Positions 28,781-38,416 are shown, counted from the stretch's first letter. The stretch is DNA of 64,000 nucleotides from an uncultured Algibacter sp. (GCF_947490405.1 NZ_CANLGU010000001.1:806001-870000), one strand, 5' to 3'. Notes: generated by a model from the sequence alone, not told the origin. Translations and numbers: made by a program.

Positions 28781-31110
28781 TATCTAACCACCATTAATTT
28801 TAAAACTTTGGTCTCGAAAGTATCTAAGTCTGAAAGCATGACTAAGTATACTCCAGATGAAACGACATTATTTGCTAAATTCTTACCATTCCAATAGGCA
28901 GTACCTCCGTCTATTTCTAAATTATAACCCCGGTATCTTTGATTTATTCTAGACTGCGCCTCTGCTACTAGATTCCCTTCAATATCAGTGATTTTAATAT
29001 TTACGTTTTCTGAAATATCTTTAATTTTTACTTTATCATCTACTATATTAAAACCTGGTCTTACAGGGTTTGGATAAGCAAAGGCAGCACTTAAATCTTC
29101 TAGAACACTAGAGCCTCCTGAATTAAAAGAGAGTAGACCTTTACTAGTACCTATATAGACCACCCCATTAACATTATCTAAAGACACATCTGTTATACTG
29201 TTTGAAGGCAAAGGCGAATTATCTTTTGTAAAGTGAAATATTGTATTTTGCCCATTTGGAGATAGATAAAATAATCCAGAATCTGAAGTTCCAATCCATT
29301 TATTATTAGACCCATCAATTTCAATATCAGTTATATACTGCTCAAAAAGCAACTCCTTAGCAATGCCATCCTCTTCAATTATTATTTCATCTACAGCTAC
29401 ATTATCTTCCGAAAAAAAACTAGATGTATTAAATAATACACGTAATCCTCTAAAAGTTCCAATCCATAATTGATTTCTGTTATCTAATGCAAGTGCTGTT
29501 ACGAAACCAGTTGGCATATTCTCTTCTGGTGTTCCAATACTCTTCATTACAGGACTTCCATTATTTTCATCAAAGCCAACAATACCCTTTGTATAGGTCC
29601 CTATAAATTTTACTCCTGAATTTCTATCTATAACTATATTACTATATCCCAATTCTTCAGGAAAATTTATTGCTTGAGCTAAATCGAAAGAAGTCCAAGA
29701 TTCATTTTGGAATTTATTCAAAGGTTTTTCGACACGTCCGTTCATTAACCATAATGTGCCATCTGAATCAAAAATACTTGTTGCTGTAAGGTTTAAATCT
29801 GCTGCAAATGGTGTAATTGTGCTATTATCTTCATCAAATAAATTAACAATCTCATCATTATTAAACTCAATTAGTCCCTTAAAATACGAACTAACAAAAA
29901 CCTGATCAGAATTTGTTGGGTTTATCGCAATATGAGCCAAATAAAATGGGTTTTCTATTTGACCAGCTATAGAATCATAAGGAATGTTTACCCATTCATT
30001 ATCAATCATCCTACTTATTCCTGTTCTTACTCTATCTCCTCCTATAAAGTTGTAAAACAAGTTATATCCTCCAGAAACACCCCACAATTTATTATCAAAA
30101 TATTCTATTGAAAACAAATCATTTCGTAATGGTCCTCCTGGACGAATTTCTTCAAACATATCTGGAGTATTTATTGTTGATTTTAATACACCAAAATTTC
30201 TAGAGCCAGCATAAATAGCTTCAGCATCAATGTAGGCAGAGTTAAATTGCGTATCTAATGAATTAGTCGCTTGTACTGATAAATTAAAGCTTTCATCATA
30301 AATAAAAATATCATTACTAGTTGTTACAACTAAATTGTTTTCAACCGATTTTATTTCTACAGGTAAATTATCATAGGTAAATAACGGAATTAAAGCATCA
30401 TTTACAACATCATAAATTACTCTATTAGTTCTAGTTGCGTATAACCTATTACTATTAGCTTCTATTCCAATAAAATCACCAAGTGTTATAGGTTGCCAAT
30501 TGTTAAAATCGATTAAATTAGGATTATTTACCTCTGCCTTTCTTATTCCATTTCCTTCAAAACAAGCAGCATATATAAAACCATTAAAAATGGTTGTTTG
30601 ATTAACAGGAATTTGTGTACCTCCATTACCTATAAAATAAGTGTCATTAAACTCTAAACGTTCCAAATCAAAAACTGATATACCAAAGTTAGTAGAGAGA
30701 TAGATTGTATTTTCATTTGGATAAATATGATTGATTTTTTTATTTGAAGACTGAATTGTTGGTTTATCAATAATATCAACAATGGTTAAGATGTCTTCAT
30801 CATTATCAAAAACAATCTCTAGTAGCCCATTTTCATAACCTATTACTAATAATTCATATATTTCACTATAGAATATTGTGGATATTGTTTCTCCTGATAA
30901 ACCCTGAATAGTAGTAATTGTCTCAATAGCATTTGTCTGAGTATCTATTGTAAAAATAGCATTTTCTGCTGCTGCATATATCTTGTTATTACCTTTAACT
31001 ACTTGCTTAACGTTGTAGTACGAAAAATGCCCCTCCCAAAATTGTGAGAAGTCCTGTGAAAACAGTGTTAAAGAACATAAAAAAAAAAGAGTGACTATTA
31101 ATTTTTTCAA
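28780..31110 (-). CDS. porZ: PorZ-like T9SS beta-propeller protein
   Basis: The 776-residue protein has a signal peptide (MKKLIVTLFFLCSLTLFSQ), two propeller-like repeat regions (LWIGTFRGLRVLF, KWIGTSDSGLFYL, VYIGTSKGLLSF) and a C-terminal sorting-type domain (FAYPNPVRPGFNI...ITDIEGNLVAEA). Length and layout match PorZ, the type IX secretion surface component. The position next to recO also fits what I recall of flavobacteria. The start is taken as TTG at 31110, because the TTG at 31131 lies in the -7 promoter box. Confidence 0.75.
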   Translation of the reverse strand: MKKLIVTLFFLCSLTLFSQDFSQFWEGHFSYYNVKQVVKGNNKIYAAAENAIFTIDTQTNAIETITTIQGLSGETISTIFYSEIYELLVIGYENGLLEIVFDNDEDILTIVDIIDKPTIQSSNKKINHIYPNENTIYLSTNFGISVFDLERLEFNDTYFIGNGGTQIPVNQTTIFNGFIYAACFEGNGIRKAEVNNPNLIDFNNWQPITLGDFIGIEANSNRLYATRTNRVIYDVVNDALIPLFTYDNLPVEIKSVENNLVVTTSNDIFIYDESFNLSVQATNSLDTQFNSAYIDAEAIYAGSRNFGVLKSTINTPDMFEEIRPGGPLRNDLFSIEYFDNKLWGVSGGYNLFYNFIGGDRVRTGISRMIDNEWVNIPYDSIAGQIENPFYLAHIAINPTNSDQVFVSSYFKGLIEFNNDEIVNLFDEDNSTITPFAADLNLTATSIFDSDGTLWLMNGRVEKPLNKFQNESWTSFDLAQAINFPEELGYSNIVIDRNSGVKFIGTYTKGIVGFDENNGSPVMKSIGTPEENMPTGFVTALALDNRNQLWIGTFRGLRVLFNTSSFFSEDNVAVDEIIIEEDGIAKELLFEQYITDIEIDGSNNKWIGTSDSGLFYLSPNGQNTIFHFTKDNSPLPSNSITDVSLDNVNGVVYIGTSKGLLSFNSGGSSVLEDLSAAFAYPNPVRPGFNIVDDKVKIKDISENVNIKITDIEGNLVAEAQSRINQRYRGYNLEIDGGTAYWNGKNLANNVVSSGVYLVMLSDLDTFETKVLKLMVVR

Positions 31111-31128
31111 AACAACCTTATTATGATT

Positions 31129-31136
31129 CAAATATA
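31129..31136 (-). promoter_or_regulatory. -7 box of the porZ-recO-TonB operon
   Basis: On the minus strand this reads TATATTTG, about 19 bases before the chosen TTG start. Confidence 0.6.
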
Positions 31137-31198
31137 TTTATATATAATGAATTAATTTTTAAAATATTATAGAAAGGTATATTTAATTTATAATAAAA

Positions 31199-32239
31199 CT
31201 AGCCCGATAATAATTGTCTTTGCCTTTCCTTTCTACTCTCAGATAAAAATCTTAATTCCAGATAATGCCATGAAAATACTGCTAATAATACCACCAACAA
31301 CAATAATACTGCGCTAATCATATAAGGATTATAATTATTAAATAGATTGAAGTAAACAAATACTTGAACTACAGGAAAATGATAAATATATACCCCATAA
31401 GTAATGTCTCCATATTTACAAACATTATTTAACCATCTAAAATTATAGGCTAAATAAAAAACCATAAACCCATAAGCCATTGGCTTGAAAACATGTAAGC
31501 TAAATATATATTGTTCAAAATAAAAAACTAACAAGCATGGAATAATTAAATAATGTTTCCATTTTATAAAAAAATTAAAATTCTTATACAGAACTATACC
31601 TACAGTAAAAAAAGCTAGCGCACCAGGTAACTGTTTAGCAATTCTATACATATCCACTGAAACGAAATAGTTAAAATAAATAATTGAAGACAAATATATT
31701 AGGACATACAAAATATTGATATTTACTTTTTTTGATTTAATCAAAAAATAAAACAAAGGCAGCAATAAATAGAAACCCTCCTCTACCTTAATAGTCCATA
31801 ATGCACCATTAACGGCACAAATTAAATTGTTTTCAAATACCCCTGGTAAACAGGGCTCAAGATAATTCTGAAATGTCAAATTAGCTAATAAGTACTTCCA
31901 AAACTGGATATTAAAAAAATAATCACTGAATGAATTTGTGGATATAACATAAAAAAACAAAGCACAAAAAACAACCACTACTGTGTAGGCTGGGACGATT
32001 CTTTTAACTCGCTTTAAAATGTAGCTTTTTAACGACTTACTATTTTCATAACTCTTAGCTATTAAAAACCCGCTAATAACAAAAAAACCATCTATTGCTA
32101 AGCGTGTGTTAAAGAATTTGATATATGATTCAAAAGTTTTTACTTGACTCAATTCTATCAAATGCGCTATAGCTACCGTAAATGCAAAAAGCACTCTTAA
32201 AACATCAAAATTATTTATATTTATTCTACTGTAGCTCAT
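31199..32239 (-). CDS. Acyltransferase 3 (OafA/YrhL-like) membrane protein
   Basis: The 346-residue protein has about ten membrane helices and the acyltransferase-3 opening (FDVLRVLFAFTVAIAHLIEL, with the catalytic-region His), then GFFVISGFLIAKSY and a conserved Arg. These enzymes O-acylate surface sugars such as LPS or polysaccharide. No glycosyltransferase genes are adjacent, so the target is unknown. A -7 box TATATTTG lies just upstream, so it is a separate transcript. Confidence 0.88.
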   Translation of the reverse strand: MSYSRININNFDVLRVLFAFTVAIAHLIELSQVKTFESYIKFFNTRLAIDGFFVISGFLIAKSYENSKSLKSYILKRVKRIVPAYTVVVVFCALFFYVISTNSFSDYFFNIQFWKYLLANLTFQNYLEPCLPGVFENNLICAVNGALWTIKVEEGFYLLLPLFYFLIKSKKVNINILYVLIYLSSIIYFNYFVSVDMYRIAKQLPGALAFFTVGIVLYKNFNFFIKWKHYLIIPCLLVFYFEQYIFSLHVFKPMAYGFMVFYLAYNFRWLNNVCKYGDITYGVYIYHFPVVQVFVYFNLFNNYNPYMISAVLLLLVVLLAVFSWHYLELRFLSESRKERQRQLLSG

Positions 32240-32249
32240 GAATTGTTTT

Positions 32250-32257
32250 CAAATATA
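32250..32257 (-). promoter_or_regulatory. -7 box of the acyltransferase gene
   Basis: Minus-strand TATATTTG ending 10 bases before the ATG at 32239. Confidence 0.55.
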
Positions 32258-32290
32258 TCTATATATTTTATTTATAATAAGGTTACAACG

Positions 32291-32321
32291 AAAAAGCTTC
32301 CTATTTCTAGGAAGCTTTTTT
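32291..32321 (-). terminator. Terminator of gdhA
   Basis: AAAAAGCTTCCTA and TAGGAAGCTTTTT pair around a 4-base loop with a T run on the minus strand, just past the gdhA stop. Confidence 0.85.
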
Positions 32322-32341
32322 ATTATTAGAGCTTTTTACTT

Positions 32342-33685
32342 TTATACTATTCCTTGAGCCAACATAGCATCTGCCACTTTAACAAAACCTGCAATATTAG
32401 CGCCCTTTACATAATCAATATACCCATCTTCTTCTGTACCATATTCAATACAAGACTTATGAATATCTGCCATGATATCTTTTAATTTATTATCAACTTC
32501 TTCTCTTGTCCATTTATATCTCAGTGAGTTTTGAGTCATTTCTAAACCAGATGTTGCCACACCTCCAGCATTAGAAGCTTTTCCTGGTGCAAATAATATT
32601 TTAGCTTTGTGAAACGCTGTAATTGCTTCTTTGGTTGATGGCATATTAGCACCTTCACTAACACAAATACAACCGTTACTAAGTAGCGCATTAGCGTCAT
32701 CCTCGTGAAGTTCATTTTGAGTTGCACAAGGCAATGCTATATCGCATATCTCATGCCATGGCGTTTTACCCTTAGTAAATTTAGCATTGGGATATTCTTT
32801 AACGTATTCACTAATCCTACCCCTTTTTTCGTTTTTAAGTTGCATAACAAACTTTAATTTTTCTTCATCAATACCATCCTCATCGAAAATATAACCTGAA
32901 GAATCTGAAAGCGTTACTACCTTAGCACCTAACTGAAGAGACTTTTCTGCAGCATATTGAGCCACATTTCCAGAACCAGAAATAACAACTGTTTTACCTT
33001 TAAAATTATCATTTTTAGTTTTAAGCATATTTTCTGCAAAATAAACCGTGCCGTAACCTGTAGCTTCTGGTCTTATTAAAGAGCCTCCCCATGTCATACC
33101 TTTACCTGTTAAAACACCAGTAAATTCATTTCTCATTTTTCTATACATACCAAAAAGAAACCCTATTTCTCTTTGCCCAACCCCAATATCGCCTGCTGGA
33201 ATATCAGTATTTGGACCAATATGTCTAAATAATTCACTCATAAAGGCATGACAGAATCGCATAATCTCATTATCCGATTTTCCTTTTGGATCAAAGTCAC
33301 TACCTCCTTTTCCTCCACCCATAGGTAATGTGGTTAAAGAATTTTTAAACACTTGCTCGAAAGCCAAAAACTTTAAAATACTGGCATTAACAGTTGGGTG
33401 GAAACGCAAACCCCCTTTATAAGGTCCTATCGCAGAATTCATTTGAATTCTATACCCTCTGTTTACTTGAATTTCTCCGCTATCATCAACCCAACATACT
33501 CTAAATGAAATTAACCGTTCTGGCTCAACCATTCGTAAAAGAATGTTTTTTCCATAATAGATATCATGTTGAACGATATAAGGAATTACAGTTTCTGCAA
33601 CTTCCTCTACGGCTTGTAAAAACTCTGGTTCATGGCCATTTCTCTCTTTTACAAGGTCTAAAAATCCTTTAATAGTGTCTTTCAT
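32342..33685 (-). CDS. gdhA: NADP-type glutamate dehydrogenase
   Basis: It interconverts 2-oxoglutarate plus ammonia and glutamate. The 447-residue protein has KGGLRFHPTVN, the catalytic-lysine segment LPMGGGKGGSDFDPKGKSD and the Rossmann motif SGSGNVAQYAAEK. The length of about 447 matches the hexameric, usually NADPH-specific class. It has its own promoter (33734-33741) and terminator. Confidence 0.96.
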   Translation of the reverse strand: MKDTIKGFLDLVKERNGHEPEFLQAVEEVAETVIPYIVQHDIYYGKNILLRMVEPERLISFRVCWVDDSGEIQVNRGYRIQMNSAIGPYKGGLRFHPTVNASILKFLAFEQVFKNSLTTLPMGGGKGGSDFDPKGKSDNEIMRFCHAFMSELFRHIGPNTDIPAGDIGVGQREIGFLFGMYRKMRNEFTGVLTGKGMTWGGSLIRPEATGYGTVYFAENMLKTKNDNFKGKTVVISGSGNVAQYAAEKSLQLGAKVVTLSDSSGYIFDEDGIDEEKLKFVMQLKNEKRGRISEYVKEYPNAKFTKGKTPWHEICDIALPCATQNELHEDDANALLSNGCICVSEGANMPSTKEAITAFHKAKILFAPGKASNAGGVATSGLEMTQNSLRYKWTREEVDNKLKDIMADIHKSCIEYGTEEDGYIDYVKGANIAGFVKVADAMLAQGIV

Positions 33686-33733
33686 GTATACAATTATTGC
33701 ATTATTGTTTGTTAAATATGTAATTTATTGATA

Positions 33734-33741
33734 CAAATATA
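33734..33741 (-). promoter_or_regulatory. -7 box of gdhA
   Basis: Minus-strand TATATTTG about 49 bases before the gdhA start. Confidence 0.55.
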
Positions 33742-33822
33742 CGTTATCTTCAAAAAAATATATGTTTCTTTTTGAATTTCGCAATAATTTTTTTTTATGT
33801 ATTACAGCTAGATTCATTAATA

Positions 33823-33853
33823 TTTGTTAGTGTTCCTAGTTTTTATATATTTG
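33823..33853 (+). promoter_or_regulatory. Promoter of the envelope protein gene at 33888
   Basis: TTTG at 33823-33826 and TATATTTG at 33846-33853 are 19 bases apart, a textbook Bacteroidota -33/-7 pair. Confidence 0.75.
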
Positions 33854-33887
33854 CTCATGATAATGCCCTCAATAAAACAAACCTTTT

Positions 33888-34691
33888 ATGCTTAACTTGA
33901 AACATTTAGCTTCCGCTTTTTGCTTGTTTCTTATAGTTCAAACTACAAACGCTCAACTGGGCTTTTCACATGAAATAGGTGCTATTGCTGGTCCTGTTCA
34001 ATTCAGGTCTGACTTTGGTAGTCGTGATGATTCTGAAACTAATTTCGGGAATTCTGGATACGGCATTGGAATTGTACATTACTTAAACTTTTCTTATCGA
34101 GCAGATTGTAATTGTTATACTACGGATACTTATTTTAATGATCACTTTAAGTTACGAAATGAGATATCATATAACAAAACTAATCTTGAGCATCTTGGTA
34201 AATGGGTAGATCCAGATAGAACAACTATTGAGGCTAATCAACTTAGAGGTCACAAAGGTGTCGCCAAAAATTTAGACATAGGAACACAACTTGAATTTTT
34301 CCCTCTTAGTATTCGTGATTTTCAGGGATTTGCCTATAGCTTTGCTCCTTTTATAAGTTTTGGTGTGCATTACACATCTTTTACTCCAGAAGTAAGTACT
34401 ACATACGCTAACCCTGATCCAACTGCAGTTGGTGATGTAACTGACCCAAGTAATTTTTATTCTTTTTGGGAGCTAGGTTCTGTTGATGCATCTCCGGGAA
34501 GCACTTGGTCTGTTGTTTCTAGTGTTGGTGTTAGATACAAACTTACTAAAATATCAGATCTAATGTTAGATTTGAGATTTCAATACTATTTTGATGATAA
34601 CATAGATGGTTTAGACCATCAATTAAGCTACAATAAGAATAACGATTGGTTAGTTTGGTTAAACTTTGGTTACATCTACTATTTAGATTAG
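33888..34691 (+). CDS. Outer-membrane barrel-like protein (THC0290_0291-like)
   Basis: The 267-residue product has a signal peptide (ending TNAQ, about residue 22). The mature part starts LGFSHEIGAIAGPVQFRSDFG and resembles a flavobacterial family named THC0290_0291. Alternating strands and the C-terminal WLVWLNFGYIYYLD suggest an outer-membrane barrel. Function is unknown. It is divergent from gdhA and converges on the next gene with a gap of four bases and no visible terminator. Confidence 0.65.
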   Translation: MLNLKHLASAFCLFLIVQTTNAQLGFSHEIGAIAGPVQFRSDFGSRDDSETNFGNSGYGIGIVHYLNFSYRADCNCYTTDTYFNDHFKLRNEISYNKTNLEHLGKWVDPDRTTIEANQLRGHKGVAKNLDIGTQLEFFPLSIRDFQGFAYSFAPFISFGVHYTSFTPEVSTTYANPDPTAVGDVTDPSNFYSFWELGSVDASPGSTWSVVSSVGVRYKLTKISDLMLDLRFQYYFDDNIDGLDHQLSYNKNNDWLVWLNFGYIYYLD

Positions 34692-34695
34692 CAAA

Positions 34696-35835
34696 TTATT
34701 CTATTGCCTGTTTTAAATCAGCAATTAAATCATCAATATCCTCAATACCTACACTTAATCTTACTAGCGAGTCTACAACACCTGTTTTTTCGCGTTCCTC
34801 CTTTGGTATACTTGCGTGTGTCATACTTGCAGGATGACCAGAAAGTGATTCTACACCACCTAGAGATTCAGCGAGTGTAAACACTTTTAGTTTCTCAACA
34901 ATTTTAATAGCTTCTTCGTAGTTATTTCCTTTAGTAGTAAACGAAATCATTCCTCCAAAATCTTTCATTTGACTTTTTGCTATATCATGGTTTGGGTGAT
35001 TTTCAAACCCAGGCCAGTACACGTTTTCTATTTTAGAGTGATTTGCTAAAAATTCAGCCACAGCCCTACCGTTTTCAGAATGACGCTGCATTCTAACATG
35101 TAATGTTTTTATACCTCTTAACACCAAAAAACTATCTTGAGGACCACAAATAGCTCCACTAGCGTTTTGAATAAAATATAACCTATCTGCTAAATCCTTA
35201 TCGTTAACTACCAATGCACCCATTACAACGTCACTATGTCCTCCAAGGTATTTAGTTGCCGAATGCATCACAATGTCTGCTCCTAGATCCATAGGTTGCT
35301 GTAAATATGGTGTAGCAAATGTATTATCAACAGCCAATAGAATATTATTGTTTTTTGCAATTTTTGATACTGCTTTAATATCAATAATATTCATCATAGG
35401 ATTAGTTGGTGTTTCAACCCAAATAAGCTTCGTGTTTTTATTTATATGGGCTTCAATATTTGTAGCTTTATCCATGCCTACAAAATGAAATTTAATTCCA
35501 AAATCTTGAAAAATTTTAGTGAACAACCTAAACGAACCACCATATAAATCATTGGTTGAAACCACTTCATCACCAGGTTTCAATAATTTAATAACTGCAT
35601 CTATAGCTGCCAGTCCAGAGCCAAATGCAAGTCCAAATTTACCGTTTTCAATACTTGCAAAGGCATTTTCTAACGCATTTCTAGTAGGGTTATGCGTTCT
35701 AGAATATTCGTAACCTTTATGTCCTCCAGGAGTCGTTTGGGCATAGGTAGATGTTTGATAAATTGGTGGCATAACTGCACCATAGGCTGCATCATGCTCT
35801 TGACCTCCATGAATAACTTTAGTATTAAACTTCAT
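34696..35835 (-). CDS. metB: Cystathionine gamma-synthase (Cys/Met PLP-dependent family)
   Basis: A 379-residue PLP enzyme. YEYSRTHNPTRNALENAFASIE, FGSGLAAIDAVI, VVSTNDLYGGSFRLF and the PLP lysine in VMHSATKYLGGHSDVVMG are the family signatures, and the C-terminus contains ESLGGVESLSGHPASMTHA. The family includes synthases (MetB) and gamma-lyases (MetC/CTH). Sequence alone by eye does not separate them, so the symbol is tentative. A -7 box TACATTTG lies upstream. Confidence 0.88.
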   Translation of the reverse strand: MKFNTKVIHGGQEHDAAYGAVMPPIYQTSTYAQTTPGGHKGYEYSRTHNPTRNALENAFASIENGKFGLAFGSGLAAIDAVIKLLKPGDEVVSTNDLYGGSFRLFTKIFQDFGIKFHFVGMDKATNIEAHINKNTKLIWVETPTNPMMNIIDIKAVSKIAKNNNILLAVDNTFATPYLQQPMDLGADIVMHSATKYLGGHSDVVMGALVVNDKDLADRLYFIQNASGAICGPQDSFLVLRGIKTLHVRMQRHSENGRAVAEFLANHSKIENVYWPGFENHPNHDIAKSQMKDFGGMISFTTKGNNYEEAIKIVEKLKVFTLAESLGGVESLSGHPASMTHASIPKEEREKTGVVDSLVRLSVGIEDIDDLIADLKQAIE

Positions 35836-35851
35836 ATTTAAATGTTTTTCA

Positions 35852-35859
35852 CAAATGTA
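35852..35859 (-). promoter_or_regulatory. -7 box of the metB-like gene
   Basis: Minus-strand TACATTTG, 16 bases before the start at 35835. Confidence 0.5.
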
Positions 35860-35919
35860 AGTTTTAATTCGGTCTATTCAAATGCAATAATTATCTTTAA
35901 ACTAGGTTAACATTATCAT

Positions 35920-36639
35920 ATGTATCAGTATAAATATCTTATTATAATATGTTGTTTTTTTGTGTTTCTTAATTGTACAAAAGAACAGAAAACCATCTAT
36001 TCAGAAGTGAATATCACTACTAATGATAACAATTTAGTAGAAGTAAATATCCCAAAAGCCGAAGGAAATAAATCCATTTCAAACCAAATAAATTCTGAAA
36101 TACAAAAAAAGGTCATTTCTGCATTACATATAGGAAATTTAAATGATATCCATTCGCCTTCAATAGAAGAAAGTATAGCATCTTTTAATTACGAATACAA
36201 GGTTTTCAATAAAGATTTCCCTGAATCACCGCAACTCTGGGAAGCTCAAATTGACGGAGAAGTTATTTATCAGTCAGATGAGTTAACAACCATTGCTATT
36301 ACAAGCTACAAAAATACTGGTGGAGCTCATGGAAATTTGAATATTTCTTTTTTAAATTTTGATTCAAAAACAGGACAAAAATTAGACAATAGTCAGTTAT
36401 TCACTGATATTAAATCTTTTAAAGCTATAGCTAAAACTTACTTTGAAGAGGAAATTAAAGAAAAAAACTTACTTACAGATTATAAAACTTTTGAATTACC
36501 TGAAAACATTGGCTACAGTGAAAATGGCATTGTTTTGCTTTATAACACTTACGAAGTTGCACCCCATGCAACTGGCATCATAGAGTTTGCAATTCCTTTT
36601 CGCAAAGCTGCATCATCTTTAGCCTTTAATAGCCTTTAA
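35920..36639 (+). CDS. DUF3298/DUF4163-type lipoprotein
   Basis: A 239-residue lipoprotein (FFVFLNC, Cys about residue 19). The first half matches the DUF4163 pattern (VNIPKAEGNKSISNQINSEI); the second, with YKNTGGAHGNLNISFLNFDSKTG and YEVAPHATGIIEFAIPF, matches DUF3298 as found in RsiV-like proteins. No sigma factor is adjacent. Its last 21 bases overlap the 3' end of the convergent DinB gene inside a tandem 10-base duplication. Confidence 0.8.
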   Translation: MYQYKYLIIICCFFVFLNCTKEQKTIYSEVNITTNDNNLVEVNIPKAEGNKSISNQINSEIQKKVISALHIGNLNDIHSPSIEESIASFNYEYKVFNKDFPESPQLWEAQIDGEVIYQSDELTTIAITSYKNTGGAHGNLNISFLNFDSKTGQKLDNSQLFTDIKSFKAIAKTYFEEEIKEKNLLTDYKTFELPENIGYSENGIVLLYNTYEVAPHATGIIEFAIPFRKAASSLAFNSL

Positions 36640-37083
36640 AATTGCCAGCACATAACCATAATGTAATCCTTCATGGATGGCTATAAATTGTAAAGCTTCA
36701 TCAATATTGTTTAATGTATTTCCTGTTGTTGATACGGTATAAGCATTATATTTTTTAAAAACACCATTAGCATAATCAGATTCTGTTTTTTCAAGAGTAG
36801 TTAATAATAATGCTTTGATTTCATTAACTTCTTCTTGTGTTAAATCTCCCTGTGGCTTTGAATCTTTTCTGTATTTATTAATTATTTCGTCTGAAAGCAT
36901 TGATTCTAAACCCGACAATTTATAAGCCAATAACTGCTCAGAAACTACAACATGCCCTATGTTCCAAATAATATTATTATTAAAACCTTTAGGAATCTTA
37001 TTCAAATCATCCAAATCATTATTTTCAATGATTTTAGTAAAAATGTTTCTTGTGTTTTTTAAAACCTGAAATGTAAAATCCAT
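36619..37083 (-). CDS. DinB-family four-helix protein
   Basis: About 154 residues, all helical. The three metal-ligand histidines of the DinB/YfiT fold are visible: NIGHVVVSEQLLA (His about 44), and IHEGLHYGYVLAILKAI with two histidines near the C-terminus. These proteins are thiol-dependent transferases or of unknown role. The ATG at 37083 is chosen over a TTG three codons upstream. It overlaps the neighbouring gene tail to tail. Confidence 0.82.
   Translation of the reverse strand: MDFTFQVLKNTRNIFTKIIENNDLDDLNKIPKGFNNNIIWNIGHVVVSEQLLAYKLSGLESMLSDEIINKYRKDSKPQGDLTQEEVNEIKALLLTTLEKTESDYANGVFKKYNAYTVSTTGNTLNNIDEALQFIAIHEGLHYGYVLAILKAIKG
36620..36639. repeat. Tandem 10-base duplication in shared gene ends
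   Basis: TAGCCTTTAA occurs twice in direct succession, 36620-36629 and 36630-36639. It supplies the C-terminal codons and stop of the DUF3298 gene and, on the other strand, the end of the DinB gene. Confidence 0.9.
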
Positions 37084-37140
37084 TTTATTCAATTTTTCGA
37101 TAAATATAGTTTTAATTTGTTTTTTGAAACAACAAATACC

Positions 37141-37494
37141 ATGAAAAAAGTATACTATTTAAAAACTTGTAATACCTGTACTAGAATTTTAAAAGAATTG
37201 AATTTACCTCCTGAATTTATTTTACAAGATATTAAGTCTGAACCTATAACTGTAAAGCAAGTTGAAGCTATGGAAAAACTTTCTGGAAGCTATGAAGCGC
37301 TCTTTAGCAAACGCGCAAAATTATACAAGGAAATGGATTTGAAAAATCAAAACCTTACTGAACGCGATTATAAACATTATATCTTAGAACACTATACCTT
37401 TTTAAGTAGACCTGTTATTATTGCTGATGATCAGATTTTTATTGGAAACTCTAAAAAGACTATTGAAACTATTAAAGTAGCTATAAAATCTTAA
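37141..37494 (+). CDS. ArsC/Spx-family thioredoxin-fold protein
   Basis: The 117-residue protein begins MKKVYYLKTCNTCTRILKEL, with the CxxC of the ArsC/Spx family at the end of the first strand, and closes with RPVIIADDQIFIGNSKKTIE, the usual cis-Pro region. The lack of an adjacent ars operon argues against an arsenate reductase; YffB- or Spx-like function is as likely. The ATG at 37141 was chosen since the preceding eight residues are not family-like. Confidence 0.82.
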   Translation: MKKVYYLKTCNTCTRILKELNLPPEFILQDIKSEPITVKQVEAMEKLSGSYEALFSKRAKLYKEMDLKNQNLTERDYKHYILEHYTFLSRPVIIADDQIFIGNSKKTIETIKVAIKS

Positions 37495-37561
37495 TGCTTA
37501 AAACTAATTTTAAACAAAAAAGTCTAAATATGACATTGATAATATTGGTGAAGAAAGCAAC

Positions 37562-37579
37562 TAACTTTTAACTTTTAAC
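37562..37579. repeat. Short TAACTTT heptamer array
   Basis: TAACTTT occurs twice, followed by TAAC. It is similar in period to the heptamer arrays around the S23 gene. The rest of the 37495-37684 gap holds only the terminator of the next gene. Confidence 0.5.
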
Positions 37580-37621
37580 AGACCTCTTTAATTTTGATAA
37601 AAAAAGTTGACAAGTTGACTT

Positions 37622-37655
37622 AATAAAAAAACCCACTCTCATAAAGAATGGGTTT
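37622..37655 (-). terminator. Terminator of the lipoprotein gene at 37685
   Basis: On the minus strand AAACCCATTC...GAGTGGGTTT is followed by a T run. It is almost the same hairpin as at 38417-38446. Confidence 0.8.
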
Positions 37656-37684
37656 CCATTATTTAAAATTTTTAAAAATTTAAA

Positions 37685-38287
37685 TTAGAATGCTGGGGGT
37701 GGTGTTTCTCCATCACAATCAGTCAAATCAGCTTCAAAATACATTGCCCAACTATTACCTCCAAAATCTTCACCCTCTGCCCAAGCTGTTTCTTCTGATG
37801 GACCATCAACTTCTGCATGTACTGCAAAACATAACTCTCCTGTAATTTCTCCTATATCAACTGTATAAGTAACTTGAGTTGTCCCATCTTCATGCTCACT
37901 TGCATAATCAAAATGTCCAATTTTTGGATTATATGCTTCTGTAGTTGGGAAACCATCTTCTTCACAATTAGTAATATGTAAATGTGTGACACCTATAACC
38001 CAATCACCATTTGTTGTATAAGTTACTGTTAAAATATCTCCTTCAACATCTACAGTTACTGTTCCAATTTCATGATGCTGTCCTGCAATTAAATTAACTG
38101 TAAGACAATGCTCACCTGAAGTATCATCAGTTAAATTATCACTTTCTACAACGTCAAAGCTTTTTCCTTTTTTAGAAGATTTTTTCTCAACTAAATTTTG
38201 ACTATCAGCTTGTTCTATGCTTTCTAGATTACACCCAAAAAATAACAATCCTAAGCTCAAAAGAGCCATTTGTACTATACTTTTCAT
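37685..38287 (-). CDS. Lipoprotein of unknown function
   Basis: A 200-residue lipoprotein (LGLLFFGC, Cys19). The mature part is acidic, rich in Asp, Glu, Thr and Gly, with a histidine-containing WVIGVTHLHITNCEEDGFP and GELCFAVHAEVDGPSEETAWAEGEDF; the four later cysteines could form disulfides. The DFGGNSWAMYFEADLTDC ending resembles secreted proteins of Bacteroidota with no assigned role. It is the first of four short envelope genes beside the dead integrase. Confidence 0.65.
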   Translation of the reverse strand: MKSIVQMALLSLGLLFFGCNLESIEQADSQNLVEKKSSKKGKSFDVVESDNLTDDTSGEHCLTVNLIAGQHHEIGTVTVDVEGDILTVTYTTNGDWVIGVTHLHITNCEEDGFPTTEAYNPKIGHFDYASEHEDGTTQVTYTVDIGEITGELCFAVHAEVDGPSEETAWAEGEDFGGNSWAMYFEADLTDCDGETPPPAF

Positions 38288-38416
38288 AACATTTCATTAA
38301 GTAGGTTAACAAATCAAATATAGTTTAAATTAGATTATCGGTAAAATATTTTCGTTGTATGACACAAAATCAAACTAAAAGAAGGTTTATTATTACGATA
38401 ATTTAAAATACTCAAC

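Noticed and set aside
37141-37494. Arsenate reductase of an ars operon
   Set aside because: No arsB, acr3 or arsR nearby; the family also contains Spx- and YffB-like proteins.
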